From NCBI RefSeq assembly GCF_000710035.2, contig NZ_JMJJ01000004.1, forward strand, positions 372,001-436,000: a stretch of 64,000 bases of DNA, given 5' to 3'. This document shows positions 1 to 9,808 of the stretch, one piece after another. The stretch's first letter is position 1. Each line of letters begins with the position of its first letter. The DNA comes from Pantoea ananatis LMG 2665 (lineage in GTDB: Bacteria > Pseudomonadota > Gammaproteobacteria > Enterobacterales > Enterobacteriaceae). The notes under the pieces are model-generated. The model saw only the letters and a list, made by a program, of their open reading frames with translations, had not been told where the DNA came from and made no database searches. The translations under genes were made by a program, and so were the position numbers.

Positions 1-75
1 AAGCACGAAAAGGTCTGCGCAAAGTTTTACTAAGCCGTTACAATCTCTTTTTTTACACGCAAAGTGGGACTCTTC

Positions 76-231
76 ATGCTGGAACTCATCAAAAGCCTCG
101 CCGTGGCAGTGATCATGGTACCTGTGGTAATGGCGATTATGTTAGGCCTGATCTACGGCCTGGGTGAAGTGTTTAACCTCATCTCTAAAACGGGTCGCCG
201 CGATAACAACAACGCCCGCTCACAGAACTAA
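76..231 (+). CDS. acrZ: AcrZ, small AcrB-associated membrane protein
   Basis: A 51-residue protein beginning MLELIKSL, nearly the same length as E. coli AcrZ (49 aa) and sharing its [10 protein letters not shown]...[11 protein letters not shown] core. In E. coli AcrZ is a single bent transmembrane helix that binds the multidrug pump subunit AcrB in the inner membrane and modulates which drugs are exported. One hydrophobic segment fills residues 8-32, followed by a short polar tail rich in Arg and Asn. It stands alone upstream of modA on the same strand, as in E. coli, and a hairpin follows the stop. It is easily missed because of its size; the neighbourhood makes the call strong. Confidence 0.95.
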   Translation: MLELIKSLAVAVIMVPVVMAIMLGLIYGLGEVFNLISKTGRRDNNNARSQN

Positions 232-239
232 TCCCCACA

Positions 240-265
240 CAACGTCCGCCTCAGTGCGGACGTTG
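240..265 (+). terminator. Hairpin after acrZ
   Basis: A perfect 10-bp stem (CAACGTCCGC / GCGGACGTTG) with a 6-nt loop starts 8 nt after the acrZ stop. No immediate T-run follows; T-rich sequence appears only near 283-297, so termination may be weak. Confidence 0.55.
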
Positions 266-325
266 TCCTCGCCCTGAACGCCTCTTTTTACTTTTTTGCT
301 AATTTGACGCCGTTGTCAGATAATG

Positions 326-349
326 CGTTGTATTATTCAATATATAACG
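326..349 (+). promoter_or_regulatory. ModE-type operator upstream of modABC
   Basis: Two inverted half sites, CGTTGTAT (326-333) and TATATAACG (341-349), are separated by 7 bp. This matches the ModE-molybdate operator form (CGTTATATA ... TATATAACG) that represses modABC when molybdate is plentiful. The right half is perfect and the left half has one substitution. It lies 18 bp before the modA start, so bound ModE would block the promoter. No modE gene is visible in the window. Confidence 0.8.
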
Positions 350-366
350 ATCGCTGGAGAAAAATC

Positions 367-1140
367 ATGCGTTTACCCTTTCGTCGTCTGAGCATTGCGC
401 TGGTAATGAGCGTTTCACTGGCAGGCCAGGCGCTGGCGGCCGATAAGGTCACCGTGTTTGCGGCGGCGTCACTCACTAACGCGCTGGAAGAGATTGCAGC
501 ACAGTACAAAAAAACGCACGGCACTGACGTTGTATCATCCTTTGCGTCGTCCTCGGTACTGGCGCGTCAGATTGAGCAGGGCGCACCTGCCGATCTGTTT
601 ATCTCAGCCGATCAACAGTGGATGGACGATGCCGTTGCTAAAAAAAGTATGATCGACAGCACCCGCTATACGTTGTTGGGCAATGACCTGGTGCTGATTG
701 CACCGCGCAGCGACAGCGCCAAACCGGTGACGATCAACGATCAAACCAACTGGAAAAGCCTGTTGAAGGGCGAACGTCTGGCCGTGGGCGATCCCGATCA
801 CGTGCCGGCGGGCATCTATGCTAAAGAAGCGCTGCAAAAGCTGGGTGCCTGGTCTTCTGTGTCCCCGGCGCTGGCGCGTGCCAGTAATGTGCGCGCCGCC
901 CTGGCGCTGGTGGAACGTAATGAAACGCCTTATGGCATTGTGTACGGCTCAGATGCTGTAGCCAGTAAAAAAGTTCAGGTGGTGGGCACCTTTCCGGAAG
1001 ACAGCCACAAGCCGGTCGAATATCCTGTCGCAATCGTTAACGATCGCGACAACGCTGCCGTTAAGGCTTTCTATAACTACCTGAAAGGGCCTGAAGCGGC
1101 CGCAGTGTTCAAACAATACGGATTCTCGCCTAAAAAATGA
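367..1140 (+). CDS. modA: Molybdate ABC transporter, periplasmic binding protein ModA
   Basis: High-affinity periplasmic receptor that hands molybdate to the ModBC importer. The 257-residue product has a Sec signal peptide (residues 1-24, cleavage after QALA) and then the ModA fold, starting VTVFAAASLTNAL, where the first ligand serine lies, followed by SSFASSSVLARQI with the second. An in-frame upstream start at 304 would lie inside the promoter/operator region. The ATG at 367 has a GGAGA ribosome site and gives a proper signal peptide, so it was chosen. The stop overlaps the modB start as ATGA, implying translational coupling. Control by ModE is suggested by the operator just upstream. Confidence 0.97.
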   Translation: MRLPFRRLSIALVMSVSLAGQALAADKVTVFAAASLTNALEEIAAQYKKTHGTDVVSSFASSSVLARQIEQGAPADLFISADQQWMDDAVAKKSMIDSTRYTLLGNDLVLIAPRSDSAKPVTINDQTNWKSLLKGERLAVGDPDHVPAGIYAKEALQKLGAWSSVSPALARASNVRAALALVERNETPYGIVYGSDAVASKKVQVVGTFPEDSHKPVEYPVAIVNDRDNAAVKAFYNYLKGPEAAAVFKQYGFSPKK

Positions 1141-1832
1141 TACTCAGTGATGTTGAATGGCAGGCGGTCCTGCTCAGCCTGCAGGTGTCAGGCATTGCCG
1201 TACTGTGCAGTCTGCCATTCGGTATCCTGATGGCATGGGTGCTGGTACGTTGCCGTTTCCCCGGTAAAGCCATCCTCGACAGTGTGATCCACTTGCCTCT
1301 GGTACTGCCGCCGGTGGTGGTGGGTTACCTGTTGCTGATTGGCCTGGGTCGGCGCGGTATGATCGGTGAAAAACTGTATGAATGGTTTGGCTTCAGCTTC
1401 GCCTTTAGCTGGCGCGGCGCGGCGCTGGCCTCTGCGGTTATCGCCTTTCCCCTGATGGTGCGGGCCATTCGTCTGGCGCTGGAGGCGGTGGATAGCCGGC
1501 TGGAGCAGGCTGCGCGCACCTTAGGTGCCGGACGCTGGCGGGTCTTTTTTACCATTACGCTGCCGTTAACGCTGCCCGGTATTATTGTCGGCACCGTACT
1601 GGCCTTTGCCCGTTCCCTTGGCGAGTTCGGTGCCACTATTACCTTCGTTTCCAACATTCCCGGCGAAACCCGCACCATTCCTCTGGCGATGTATACGTTG
1701 ATTGAAACGCCCGGGGCGGAAGGGGCCGCCGCACGTCTGTGCGTTATCGCGATCGTTCTGGCACTGGCTTCCTTACTGGCGTCTGAATGGCTGGCGCAGT
1801 GGGGGCGTAAACGGATGGGGGCTTCATGCTGA
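1137..1832 (+). CDS. modB: Molybdate ABC transporter permease ModB
   Basis: Inner-membrane channel subunit of the ModA2B2C-type molybdate importer. The 231 residues (E. coli ModB 229) contain five or more hydrophobic segments and the cytoplasmic EAA-type coupling loop around residues 120-150 ([16 protein letters not shown]), which docks on the ATPase ModC. The conserved [16 protein letters not shown] segment is near residue 50. Overlaps modA by 4 bp and modC by 7 bp, as in a tightly coupled operon. Confidence 0.97.
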   Translation: MILSDVEWQAVLLSLQVSGIAVLCSLPFGILMAWVLVRCRFPGKAILDSVIHLPLVLPPVVVGYLLLIGLGRRGMIGEKLYEWFGFSFAFSWRGAALASAVIAFPLMVRAIRLALEAVDSRLEQAARTLGAGRWRVFFTITLPLTLPGIIVGTVLAFARSLGEFGATITFVSNIPGETRTIPLAMYTLIETPGAEGAAARLCVIAIVLALASLLASEWLAQWGRKRMGASC

Positions 1833-2884
1833 CGCTGAACATGGCTCAACGCCTGGGCGAGCATCAGCTTGAGGTTGATGTGACGATCCCCGCCAGCGGT
1901 ATCACCGCGATATTCGGCGTGTCGGGCGCGGGCAAAACCTCACTGATTAACGCCATTGGCGGCTTAACCCAACCTCAGCGCGGACGCATTCAGCTGAATG
2001 AGCGAATACTGTTTGATGCCGATCAGCAGATCGCCTTGCCGCCGGAAAAGCGCCGCATCGGCTACGTTTTCCAGGACGCACGGCTGTTTCCGCACTACCG
2101 GGTTCGGGGGAATTTACGTTACGGCCTCTCGGCCAGCATGAAGGGCCAGTTTGATTCGCTGGTGGCGTTACTGGGCCTTGAGCCGCTGCTGGATCGTTTT
2201 CCGCTGTCGCTGTCGGGCGGAGAAAAGCAGCGTGTTGCTATTGGCCGCGCCCTGCTCAGTGCGCCCGATATTCTGTTAATGGATGAGCCGCTGGCGTCGC
2301 TGGATTTACCGCGCAAGCGTGAGCTGATGCCTTATCTGCAGAAGCTGGCGAAGCAGGTTGATATTCCCGTGTTGTACGTCTCCCATAGCCTGGAGGAGAT
2401 TCTGCAGCTGGCCGATAACGTGCTGGTGCTGGATCAGGGTAAGGTTAAAGCCTTTGGCCCGCTGGAGCGCGTCTGGAGCAGCAGCGCAATGCGGCCATGG
2501 CTGCCCGCCAGCGATCTGACCAGCGTGCTGCGTGTGCAGGTGCTGGAGCACCATCCTGATTATCCTATGTCGGCGCTGTCTCTGGGCGATCAACATATTT
2601 GGGTCAGTCGGGTGAATTTGCCCGTTAAATCGGCATTGCGGATCCGTATTGCCTCGGCGGACGTCTCCCTGACGCTGCAACCGGCTCAGCACAGCTCTAT
2701 CCGCAATATCCTGCCTGCGCAGGTCGTCGAACTCATTGAGGTGGGCGATCAGGTTGAGGTCAGGTTGCGCATTGGCGTAAGCGAACTGTGGGCGCGCATC
2801 TCGCCCTGGGCGCGCGACGAGCTCAATATCCGGCCGTCACAGTGGCTGTATGCCCAGATTAAAAGCGTGTCGGTGACGGCCTGA
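1826..2884 (+). CDS. modC: Molybdate ABC transporter ATP-binding protein ModC
   Basis: ATPase driving molybdate uptake. At 352 residues it equals E. coli ModC. Visible motifs are the Walker A GVSGAGKT (about residues 31-38), signature LSGGE, Walker [13 protein letters not shown], and a C-terminal molybdate/tungstate-binding MOP domain (about 290-350), which can sense intracellular oxyanion. Last gene of modABC. A hairpin without a T-run follows, then ybhA converges from the other strand. Confidence 0.97.
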   Translation: MLTLNMAQRLGEHQLEVDVTIPASGITAIFGVSGAGKTSLINAIGGLTQPQRGRIQLNERILFDADQQIALPPEKRRIGYVFQDARLFPHYRVRGNLRYGLSASMKGQFDSLVALLGLEPLLDRFPLSLSGGEKQRVAIGRALLSAPDILLMDEPLASLDLPRKRELMPYLQKLAKQVDIPVLYVSHSLEEILQLADNVLVLDQGKVKAFGPLERVWSSSAMRPWLPASDLTSVLRVQVLEHHPDYPMSALSLGDQHIWVSRVNLPVKSALRIRIASADVSLTLQPAQHSSIRNILPAQVVELIEVGDQVEVRLRIGVSELWARISPWARDELNIRPSQWLYAQIKSVSVTA

Positions 2885-2912
2885 ACCCGGTTGGCGTGTG
2901 CCTTGCCGGGTT
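2884..2912 (+). terminator. Weak hairpin between modC and ybhA
   Basis: AACCCGG (2884-2890) pairs with CCGGGTT (2906-2912), with an inner GGC/GCC pairing. It overlaps the modC stop and has no T-run, so it may be a transcript end or simply structure. Confidence 0.3.
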
Positions 2913-2920
2913 GGGCTGGA

Positions 2921-3739
2921 TTACAGGACGTACTGGTAAAGCGTGTCGGCGATACTGGTTTCCAGGTTGGTGCCAGTGACCATTTTTGCCCGGGATTTAA
3001 TCACGTCATCCGCATTCCCCATTGCCACGCCCAGCCCCACCGTTTCCAGCATGCTCAGGTCGTTATAGTTGTCACCAAAGGCAATGACGTCCTGCAGGCT
3101 CAGCCCCACGGATTCTACCCACTGCGCCAGGCGCTTGCCTTTGCTGTTGCCGCCGCGGGCTACATCGACCTGATCGTGCCATGACCATTCACAGGCCAGC
3201 CCGAGTTCGGTTTCCGCGCGCTGCGCAAACTGCTGCAGTTCGGTGGTGTTCTCATGAGACAGGGCAAACTTCCAGATCGACCCGGCCTCTCTGGCCGCCT
3301 GCGCCAGGCTGTCCACCTGCTTAAACACAGGACGCTGGTGCGGCGGAAGCGACTCACTCCACTTCAGTGTGCGAATCACATGGCCGGTTGGCGTTTGATA
3401 CAGCATTGCATCGTCTACATACAGCAGGCCGTGAATCTGATGCTCGTCCAGCATCTCAATGACGCGCACCGCGCTGCCGACGTCCAGCGGGTCAGCGGCC
3501 AGCACTTTTTGGGCCGGATAGTCATACAAATAGGTACCATTACAGCAGATTGCAGGCGTATCCAAGGCTAACGTCTGGTAGAAAGGATGGATAGCGCAGT
3601 GATGACGGCCGGTCACGATAATCACCTTGACGCCAGCCTGACGCGCTTGAGTAATCGCTTCCACGGATTGGGGCAGAATGGTTTTCGTCGGGGTTAACAG
3701 CGTGCCGTCAAGGTCGAGGGCGATTACACGATAGCTCAT
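2921..3739 (-). CDS. ybhA: HAD-family sugar/pyridoxal phosphate phosphatase YbhA
   Basis: Cof-type haloacid dehalogenase phosphatase. E. coli YbhA hydrolyses pyridoxal phosphate and fructose 1,6-bisphosphate among other small phosphates. HAD motif I is VIALDLDGTLLTP at the N-terminus (nucleophile Asp and acid Asp), motif II is the Thr of IIVTGR, and motif IV is FGDNYNDLSML near the C-terminus. Start chosen at MSYRV (272 aa, the same as E. coli) because GAGG precedes it, whereas the ATG 12 bp further upstream has no ribosome site. It lies between modC and pgl, the same order as in E. coli. Confidence 0.93.
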   Translation of the reverse strand: MSYRVIALDLDGTLLTPTKTILPQSVEAITQARQAGVKVIIVTGRHHCAIHPFYQTLALDTPAICCNGTYLYDYPAQKVLAADPLDVGSAVRVIEMLDEHQIHGLLYVDDAMLYQTPTGHVIRTLKWSESLPPHQRPVFKQVDSLAQAAREAGSIWKFALSHENTTELQQFAQRAETELGLACEWSWHDQVDVARGGNSKGKRLAQWVESVGLSLQDVIAFGDNYNDLSMLETVGLGVAMGNADDVIKSRAKMVTGTNLETSIADTLYQYVL

Positions 3740-3894
3740 TAATCCTCTCATCGGGATGGGTTAGCAGAACAGTAAGTCTACACCTGACCGTGGTACAGAA
3801 ACAAAAATCAGGGCACAAATCATTCCAGCGAGACAGAAAAAAACGCGCTACAGTGACCCTCAGAACAACATGAGTCAGCGAAAAAGGAGAATAC

Positions 3895-4896
3895 ATGAAG
3901 CAGGTTGTCTACACCGCCAGTCCCGAGAGTCAACAAATCCATGTCTGGCAGTTGAATGAAGATGGCACCTTGACGCTCCTGCAGGTTACGGACGTCGCCG
4001 GTCAGGTTCAGCCTATGGTGGTGAGTCCAAAAAAAGATTTCTTGTATGTAGGCGTGCGCCCCGACTTCCGTGTACTGGCGTTTCGCATCGCCTCAGACGG
4101 CACCTTGACCGAAGCCGGACAGGCGCTTCTGCCGGGCAGCCCGACCCATATTTCCACCGATCATGCCGGCCGTTTCCTGTTTTGCGGCTCTTACAACGAT
4201 GCGTGCGTCAGTATCAGCCCAATAGGGGATGACGGCGTGCCACAGGCACCGAGCCAGGTCATTAACGGCCTGGCGGGATGCCACTCCGCCAATATCGACA
4301 ATGCCGATCGGACGCTGTACGTGCCTGCCCTGAAGCAGGATCGCATTTGCCTGTTTACCCTTGGCGCAGACGGTCAGTTAACCCCGCATTCACAGGAGCA
4401 GGTTACCACGGCGGAAGGCGCCGGGCCTCGCCACATGGCGTTTCATGCCAACGGACAGTACGCCTACAGCGTCAATGAGCTGAACAGCACGGTCGAGGTC
4501 TGGGCGCTGAACAATGCGCAGGGCAAGGTTGAGTCGGTACAGACGCTGGATATGATGCCGCCTGATTTTACCGGTACCCGCTGGGCTGCCGATATTCATC
4601 TGACGCCAGACGGACGTTTCCTGTATGCCTGCGATCGCACCAGCAGCACCTTAACGGTCTTTAGCGTCAGCGAAGACGGTGCCGTGCTGACAGTCGAAGG
4701 GTTTCAGCCGACCGAAACGCAGCCGCGCGGATTCAATATCGATCACGCGGGTCAGTTCCTGGTGGCGGCGGGGCAGAAGTCACACCACATCGAAGTCTAC
4801 AATATCACTCAGCCACAGGGCTTACTGAAGCCGGTGGGCCGTTACGCCGTTGGACAGGGTCCTATGTGGGTAGTGGTACATCAGCTGGCAGGATAA
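3895..4896 (+). CDS. pgl: 6-phosphogluconolactonase
   Basis: Cytosolic seven-bladed beta-propeller lactonase that hydrolyses 6-phosphogluconolactone in the oxidative pentose phosphate pathway. Its 333 residues (E. coli Pgl 331) carry repeated propeller blades such as [27 protein letters not shown] and the [10 protein letters not shown] segment typical of the family. The start follows AAGGAG at good spacing. Divergent from ybhA; a strong GC-rich terminator sits 10 bp after the stop. Confidence 0.96.
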   Translation: MKQVVYTASPESQQIHVWQLNEDGTLTLLQVTDVAGQVQPMVVSPKKDFLYVGVRPDFRVLAFRIASDGTLTEAGQALLPGSPTHISTDHAGRFLFCGSYNDACVSISPIGDDGVPQAPSQVINGLAGCHSANIDNADRTLYVPALKQDRICLFTLGADGQLTPHSQEQVTTAEGAGPRHMAFHANGQYAYSVNELNSTVEVWALNNAQGKVESVQTLDMMPPDFTGTRWAADIHLTPDGRFLYACDRTSSTLTVFSVSEDGAVLTVEGFQPTETQPRGFNIDHAGQFLVAAGQKSHHIEVYNITQPQGLLKPVGRYAVGQGPMWVVVHQLAG

Positions 4897-4906
4897 CCTG
4901 CAAATT

Positions 4907-4948
4907 GCCGCTTCCGGAACCGTTCGACAGGCCGGAAGCGGCATTTTT
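4907..4948 (+). terminator. Rho-independent terminator after pgl
   Basis: Perfect 11-bp stem GCCGCTTCCGG (4907-4917) / CCGGAAGCGGC (4932-4942) followed by ATTTTT. It lies between convergent pgl and ybhB and could serve both strands, though the minus-strand tail is less T-rich. Confidence 0.85.
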
Positions 4949-4957
4949 ATGCGGCGA

Positions 4958-5434
4958 TCAGACGTAATGAACGGTCAGCGATGCGCTGGCTAGCACGTGA
5001 AAATGCACGTTAAACCCGACCATGGCGCCGCTGGCACCCTCATCGACGTCGATTTTGTCCACATCCAGCGCATGAACGCTGAAAATATAACGATGGGTTT
5101 CACCGGCAGGCGGTGCTGCGCCGCCGTATCCGGCCTGACCGAAATCCGTGCGTGTTTGTAGCGCCCCGGCAGGCAGTGCGGCTTTACCCGAACCGGCACC
5201 TTGCGGCAGCGATGTGGTCTCGGCCGGAATATTCGCCACCACCCAGTGCCACCAGCCTGAGCCGGTAGGCGCATCCGGATCGAAGCAGGTGATGACAAAA
5301 CTTTTGGTACCTTCTGGCGCATCTTCCCAGGCAAGGTGAGGGGAAAGATTATCGCCCTGATAACCCATTCCGTTAAAAACGTGTTTCTCCGGCATCTTGT
5401 CGCCGTCGTGTAAATCCTGGCTGTAAACTCGCAT
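4958..5434 (-). CDS. ybhB: PEBP-family protein YbhB
   Basis: Phosphatidylethanolamine-binding-protein-like cytosolic protein, 158 residues, the exact length of E. coli YbhB. The family ligand-binding motif appears as FDPDAPTGSGWWHWVVANIP around residues 50-70, and HRYIFSVHAL follows. The biochemical role in bacteria is not established; eukaryotic relatives modulate kinases or proteases. It converges on pgl and is transcribed away from the bio locus. Confidence 0.93.
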   Translation of the reverse strand: MRVYSQDLHDGDKMPEKHVFNGMGYQGDNLSPHLAWEDAPEGTKSFVITCFDPDAPTGSGWWHWVVANIPAETTSLPQGAGSGKAALPAGALQTRTDFGQAGYGGAAPPAGETHRYIFSVHALDVDKIDVDEGASGAMVGFNVHFHVLASASLTVHYV

Positions 5435-5508
5435 TACATCTCCTTGCGTTAATGGTCACTGCCTTTTCATCTTAACCAAAAGCCGGTTTACGTCCAGCCG
5501 TTGCAACA

Positions 5509-6801
5509 TTAAGAAAGAAAGTGAGCGGGCTGCTCCAGTGCCGCCCCAATCGCATTGACCAGCTTATCCAGCGCCTCAGGGGAGATGATATAAGGCGGCA
5601 TCAGATAAATCAGGCGGCCAAAAGGGCGAATCCAGACGCCCTGACTGACAAAGAACTGTTGCAGCGCCGCCATATTGACCGGTTGATGCGTTTCCACCAC
5701 GCCAATGGCTCCCAGCACGCGCACGTCAGCCACCGCGGGCGCGTGACGCAGGGGCAGCAGCGCGCCACGCAGCTGACGCTCGATCGCCGCAACCTGCTGA
5801 CGCCAGTCACCTTCCTGCACCATCGCCAGGCTTTCTGACGCCACCGCGCACGCCAGCGGATTGCCCATAAAGGTGGGGCCGTGCATAAAGCAGCCCGCCG
5901 GACTGAGGCTGATGGTATCGGCCACGTCACGGGTGGTGAGGGTAGCGGCGAGGCTCATCGTGCCGCCGGTCAGGGCTTTGCCTACGCACATGATGTCCGG
6001 TGAAATCGCCGCATGTTCGCAGGCGAACAGCGTACCGGTGCGGCCAAAGCCGGTTGCGATCTCATCGGCGATCAGCAGAATGCCGTAGCGATCACAGGCT
6101 TCTCGTACACACTGCAAATAGCGCGGATGGTAAAAACGCATTCCCCCGGCACCCTGAACGATGGGTTCCAGAATCACCGCGGCCAGCTGCCCCCGATGCT
6201 GCTGGATCAGCCGGATAAAATCCTCTGCATCACGCGCATCCCACTCGTCATCAAAACCGCACTGCGGCGCCGCGGCGAAATGGTGTTCCGGCAGGTAGCC
6301 GCGCCACAGGCTGTGCATGGAATTATCCGGATCGCATACCGACATCGCGGCAAAGGTATCGCCGTGATAACCGCGTTTGAGCGTCAAAAATTGCTGACGC
6401 GTCTCGCCTCGCCCAAGCCAGTATTGCAGCGCCATTTTCATCGCGACTTCAACGGCGACCGAGCCGGAATCGGCCAGAAATACACATTCCAGCGCGTCTG
6501 GCGTCATCGAGACCAGCTGACGACACAACGCCACCGCGGCAGGATGGGTAATGCCGCCAAACATCACGTGGGACATCTGCCCCATCTGCTGTTGCAGGGC
6601 GCGATTCAGGCGCGGATGGTTATAGCCATGTATCGCCGCCCACCAGGACGACATTCCGTCCACCAGGGTACGACCATCTGCCAGCTGCAGATGATAATCC
6701 TGTGCCGCAACAACCGGATAGCAGGGCAGCGGCTGCTGCATTGAGGTGTAGGGATGCCAGATATGCTGGCGATCAAATTCAGCGTCCTGAGAAGTAAACA
6801 T
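5509..6801 (-). CDS. bioA: Adenosylmethionine-8-amino-7-oxononanoate aminotransferase BioA
   Basis: Converts KAPA to DAPA in biotin synthesis using S-adenosylmethionine as amino donor. A 430-residue class III PLP aminotransferase. RQHIWHPYTSM at the N-terminus is typical of BioA, YHGDTFAAMS binds the cofactor phosphate, ILIADEIATGFGRTG holds the PLP-contacting Asp, and GKALTGG contains the Schiff-base lysine. Divergent from bioBFCD with an 85-bp gap containing the BirA operator. The start codon lies only 5 bp from the operator and no good Shine-Dalgarno sequence is visible. Confidence 0.97.
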   Translation of the reverse strand: MFTSQDAEFDRQHIWHPYTSMQQPLPCYPVVAAQDYHLQLADGRTLVDGMSSWWAAIHGYNHPRLNRALQQQMGQMSHVMFGGITHPAAVALCRQLVSMTPDALECVFLADSGSVAVEVAMKMALQYWLGRGETRQQFLTLKRGYHGDTFAAMSVCDPDNSMHSLWRGYLPEHHFAAAPQCGFDDEWDARDAEDFIRLIQQHRGQLAAVILEPIVQGAGGMRFYHPRYLQCVREACDRYGILLIADEIATGFGRTGTLFACEHAAISPDIMCVGKALTGGTMSLAATLTTRDVADTISLSPAGCFMHGPTFMGNPLACAVASESLAMVQEGDWRQQVAAIERQLRGALLPLRHAPAVADVRVLGAIGVVETHQPVNMAALQQFFVSQGVWIRPFGRLIYLMPPYIISPEALDKLVNAIGAALEQPAHFLS

Positions 6802-6806
6802 CGGAG

Positions 6807-6839
6807 TTGTAAACCAAAATAAAAAGATTTAGTTTACAA
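6807..6839. promoter_or_regulatory. BirA (biotin repressor) operator
   Basis: TTGTAAACC (6807-6815) and AGTTTACAA (6831-6839) form an inverted repeat with a 15-bp spacer, matching the enterobacterial bio operator (TTGTAAACC ... GGTTTACAA) with one substitution. The BirA-biotinyl-AMP dimer here would silence bioA and bioBFCD together. Confidence 0.92.
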
Positions 6840-6886
6840 GTATAACCACGTTAACTGTCGGGATGACACCTTTTTTGGAGTAAGTA

Positions 6887-7918
6887 ATGTCACAACGTTG
6901 GACTCTGGCTCAGGCCCAGGCGCTGTTTGATCGGCCATTTCTTGAACTGATGTTTGAAGCGCAACAGGTGCACCGCCAGCACTTCGATCCACGTCAGGTG
7001 CAGGTCAGCACACTGCTGTCGATTAAAACCGGTGCCTGCCCGGAAGACTGCAAATATTGCCCGCAAAGCGCCCGCTACAAGACGGGCCTGGAATCTGAGC
7101 GACTGATGGAAGTGGATGAGGTACTGCGTTCCGCGCAAAAAGCCAAAGCCGCAGGCTCCAGCCGCTTCTGCATGGGGGCGGCATGGAAAAACCCCAGCGA
7201 TCGCGATATGCCCTACCTGGAAAAGATGGTCGAAGGCGTCAAAGCGATGGGCATGGAAACCTGCATGACGCTTGGCACGTTGAGCGACAGTCAGGCGCAG
7301 CGTTTAGGCAGTGCCGGACTGGATTTCTATAATCACAATCTGGACACCTCACCGGAGTTTTACGGCAATATCATCACCACGCGCAGCTATCAGGAACGAC
7401 TGGATACGCTGGGGAAAGTGCGTGATGCCGGCATCAAGGTCTGTTCGGGCGGGATTGTGGGCCTGGGTGAAACCGTAAACGACCGTGCCGGACTGCTGGT
7501 ACAGCTGGCTAACCTGCCGACGCCGCCTGAAAGTGTGCCCATCAACATGCTGGTGAAGGTGAAAGGCACGCCGCTGGCAGACAATGATGACGTTGAACCG
7601 TTCGACTTTATCCGCACCATCGCCGTGGCGCGCATCATGATGCCCACCTCGCATGTTCGCCTGTCCGCAGGCCGTGAGCAGATGAACGAGCAAACCCAGG
7701 CGATGTGCTTTATGGCCGGGGCAAACTCCATTTTTTACGGTTGCAAGCTGCTGACGACGCCGAACCCGGAAGAAGACAAAGATATGTTGCTGTTCCGTAA
7801 GCTGGGGCTGAATCCTGAGCATACGCAGACCGCAAACGGCGACAATGCTCAGCAGCAGCAGTTAAGTGAGCAACTGCTTCATGCCGATACAGAAACATTC
7901 TATAACGCGGCGCTGTAA
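6887..7918 (+). CDS. bioB: Biotin synthase BioB
   Basis: Radical SAM enzyme inserting sulfur into dethiobiotin. 343 residues, close to E. coli BioB (346). The 4Fe-4S motif CPEDCKYC (Cys51, Cys55, Cys58) binds SAM; later Cys residues ([21 protein letters not shown]) supply the auxiliary 2Fe-2S cluster that is the sulfur donor. RBS GGAG is well placed. First gene of bioBFCD; its stop shares one base with the bioF start. Confidence 0.98.
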   Translation: MSQRWTLAQAQALFDRPFLELMFEAQQVHRQHFDPRQVQVSTLLSIKTGACPEDCKYCPQSARYKTGLESERLMEVDEVLRSAQKAKAAGSSRFCMGAAWKNPSDRDMPYLEKMVEGVKAMGMETCMTLGTLSDSQAQRLGSAGLDFYNHNLDTSPEFYGNIITTRSYQERLDTLGKVRDAGIKVCSGGIVGLGETVNDRAGLLVQLANLPTPPESVPINMLVKVKGTPLADNDDVEPFDFIRTIAVARIMMPTSHVRLSAGREQMNEQTQAMCFMAGANSIFYGCKLLTTPNPEEDKDMLLFRKLGLNPEHTQTANGDNAQQQQLSEQLLHADTETFYNAAL

Positions 7919-9069
7919 TGAGCTGGCAGCAACGCATCCAGCAGGCGCTGATACAGCGCCGTGCTGAAGATGGCTGGCGCGAACGGCGCGTGATAGAAGA
8001 GAATCAGACGCGCCTGATCCGCCATGCCGGTCAGACCTTTCGCCATTTCTCCAGTAACGATTATCTTGGGCTGAGCCAGCATCCCGCCGTCATGGCGGGC
8101 TGGCAACAAGGCGTGGACGAGGCCGGTGCCGGTGCGGGTGCATCGGGCCATGTAACCGGTTTTCATCGTTTACATGCCGAGCTGGAAGCACAGCTGGCAG
8201 ACTGGCTGGGCTATTCGCGCGCGCTGCTGTTTATTTCCGGCTTTGCAGCGAATCAGGCGGTGATTCACCTGCTGGCAGAGAAAAATGACCGCATTCTGGC
8301 CGACAAACTGACGCATGCTTCGCTGCTGGAGGCCGCCAGCCAAAGCCCTGCTCAGCTGCGCCGCTTTACCCATAACGATCCTCTCAGTCTGGCTAAGCGC
8401 CTCGATGCGCCCTGCGAAGGGCAAACGCTGGTGGTAACCGAAGGGGTTTTCAGTATGGACGGCGACAGCGCGCCCCTTCAGGCGATCGCCGACCGGGCGA
8501 AACATGCCGGTGCCTGTTTGCTGGTCGATGATGCGCACGGCATAGGGGTGACGGGCGAGCAGGGACGTGGCAGCTGTTGGGCACAGGGCATGAAACCCGA
8601 CCTGCTGGTGGTGACCTTTGGCAAAGCCTTTGGCGTAAGCGGGGCCGCGCTGTTGTGTGATGAGGCGACCGCCGATTACTTTGTGCAATTTTCCCGTCAT
8701 CTGATTTACTCCACGGCGATGCCGCCAGCCCAGGCCAGTGCGCTGTTAGCGTCGCTGAAACAGGTGCAGGCGGGTGATGACCGCCGTCAACGTCTCGCGC
8801 GTAATATCGCCCATTTCCGGCACGGCGCGGCCTCGTTGCCCTGGCAACTTATGGCGTCGTCCAGCGCCATTCAGCCATTAATCGTCGGGGATAACGGCGA
8901 GGCGCTGGCGCTGTCTGCGCGCCTGGCCAGGGCGGGCTGCTGGGTCAGTGCGATCCGTCCGCCGACCGTGCCGCCGGGCACGGCCCGTCTGCGCATCACG
9001 CTTACCGCCGTCCATGAGCCAGAGGATATTGATGCCCTGCTGGAGGCGCTGTATGACGCTGCAGGTTGA
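7918..9069 (+). CDS. bioF: 8-amino-7-oxononanoate synthase BioF
   Basis: PLP-dependent condensation of pimeloyl-ACP with alanine to give KAPA. 383 residues (E. coli 384). [11 protein letters not shown] near the N-terminus, [19 protein letters not shown], and [13 protein letters not shown] with the PLP lysine mark the alpha-oxoamine synthase family. The TAATG overlap with bioB and 17-bp overlap with bioC show tight coupling within the operon. Confidence 0.98.
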   Translation: MSWQQRIQQALIQRRAEDGWRERRVIEENQTRLIRHAGQTFRHFSSNDYLGLSQHPAVMAGWQQGVDEAGAGAGASGHVTGFHRLHAELEAQLADWLGYSRALLFISGFAANQAVIHLLAEKNDRILADKLTHASLLEAASQSPAQLRRFTHNDPLSLAKRLDAPCEGQTLVVTEGVFSMDGDSAPLQAIADRAKHAGACLLVDDAHGIGVTGEQGRGSCWAQGMKPDLLVVTFGKAFGVSGAALLCDEATADYFVQFSRHLIYSTAMPPAQASALLASLKQVQAGDDRRQRLARNIAHFRHGAASLPWQLMASSSAIQPLIVGDNGEALALSARLARAGCWVSAIRPPTVPPGTARLRITLTAVHEPEDIDALLEALYDAAG

Positions 9070-9808
9070 TAAAGGCGCGGTTGCACGGGCATTTGGCCGC
9101 GCCGCATCTCAGTATGATCACTATGCTGAACTCCAGCGGCTGAGCGGGGACGCGCTACTGGCGCAGGTGCCAGCGCACAGCGGTTTGCAACTGCTGGATG
9201 CCGGATGCGGAACCGGCTGGTACAGCCGGATATGGCGCGATCGGGGTAAAGAGGTCACGGCGCTGGATCTTTCCCCGCAGATGCTGCAACAGGCCCGGCA
9301 AAACGGGGCCGCGCATCACTATCTGGCTGGCGATATTGATGCTCTGCCACTGGCAGACCAGTCTGTTGACCTCGTATGGAGCAATCTGGTGGTGCAGTGG
9401 AGCGAGAATCTTCAGGCGGCGCTGATGCAGTTTAACCGGGTACTCAGGCCTGGCGGCTGCCTGCTGTTTTCCACCCTGAGCGCGGGCTCTCTGCACGAAG
9501 TGCATCAGGCCTGGTCACAGGTGGATGGCCGTCTCCATGCGAACCGCTTTTTGCCTGCACAGGAGATTGCTGCCGCCTGTGAAACACAGCGTCTGCGCTG
9601 CCATGCGCAAACCCTTACCCTGCATTTTCCCGATGCGCTGAGTGCAATGCGCTCCCTGAAGGGCATCGGGGCAACGCATCTGCATACCGGACGGTCTGGC
9701 TGCGTATTAACGCGCCAGCGTCTTGCTCAGCTCGAAGCCCACTGGCCGCGGGATGAGCAGGGTTTCCGCCTCAGTTACCATCTTATGTTTGGAGTGACAC
9801 AATGTTGA
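9053..9808 (+). CDS. bioC: Malonyl-ACP O-methyltransferase BioC
   Basis: Methylates malonyl-ACP so that fatty acid synthase can build the pimeloyl chain. SAM methyltransferase with motif [14 protein letters not shown], motif [11 protein letters not shown] and [25 protein letters not shown]. The start was set at MTLQVDKG inside the end of bioF, giving 251 residues, the same as E. coli BioC. An in-frame upstream extension into bioF has no family similarity. Overlaps bioD by 7 bp. Confidence 0.96.
   Translation: MTLQVDKGAVARAFGRAASQYDHYAELQRLSGDALLAQVPAHSGLQLLDAGCGTGWYSRIWRDRGKEVTALDLSPQMLQQARQNGAAHHYLAGDIDALPLADQSVDLVWSNLVVQWSENLQAALMQFNRVLRPGGCLLFSTLSAGSLHEVHQAWSQVDGRLHANRFLPAQEIAAACETQRLRCHAQTLTLHFPDALSAMRSLKGIGATHLHTGRSGCVLTRQRLAQLEAHWPRDEQGFRLSYHLMFGVTQC

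Noticed and set aside
6013..6744. 243-codon open frame opposite bioA
   Set aside because: It lies wholly antisense to a complete, well-conserved bioA gene, has no ribosome site and no family resemblance.
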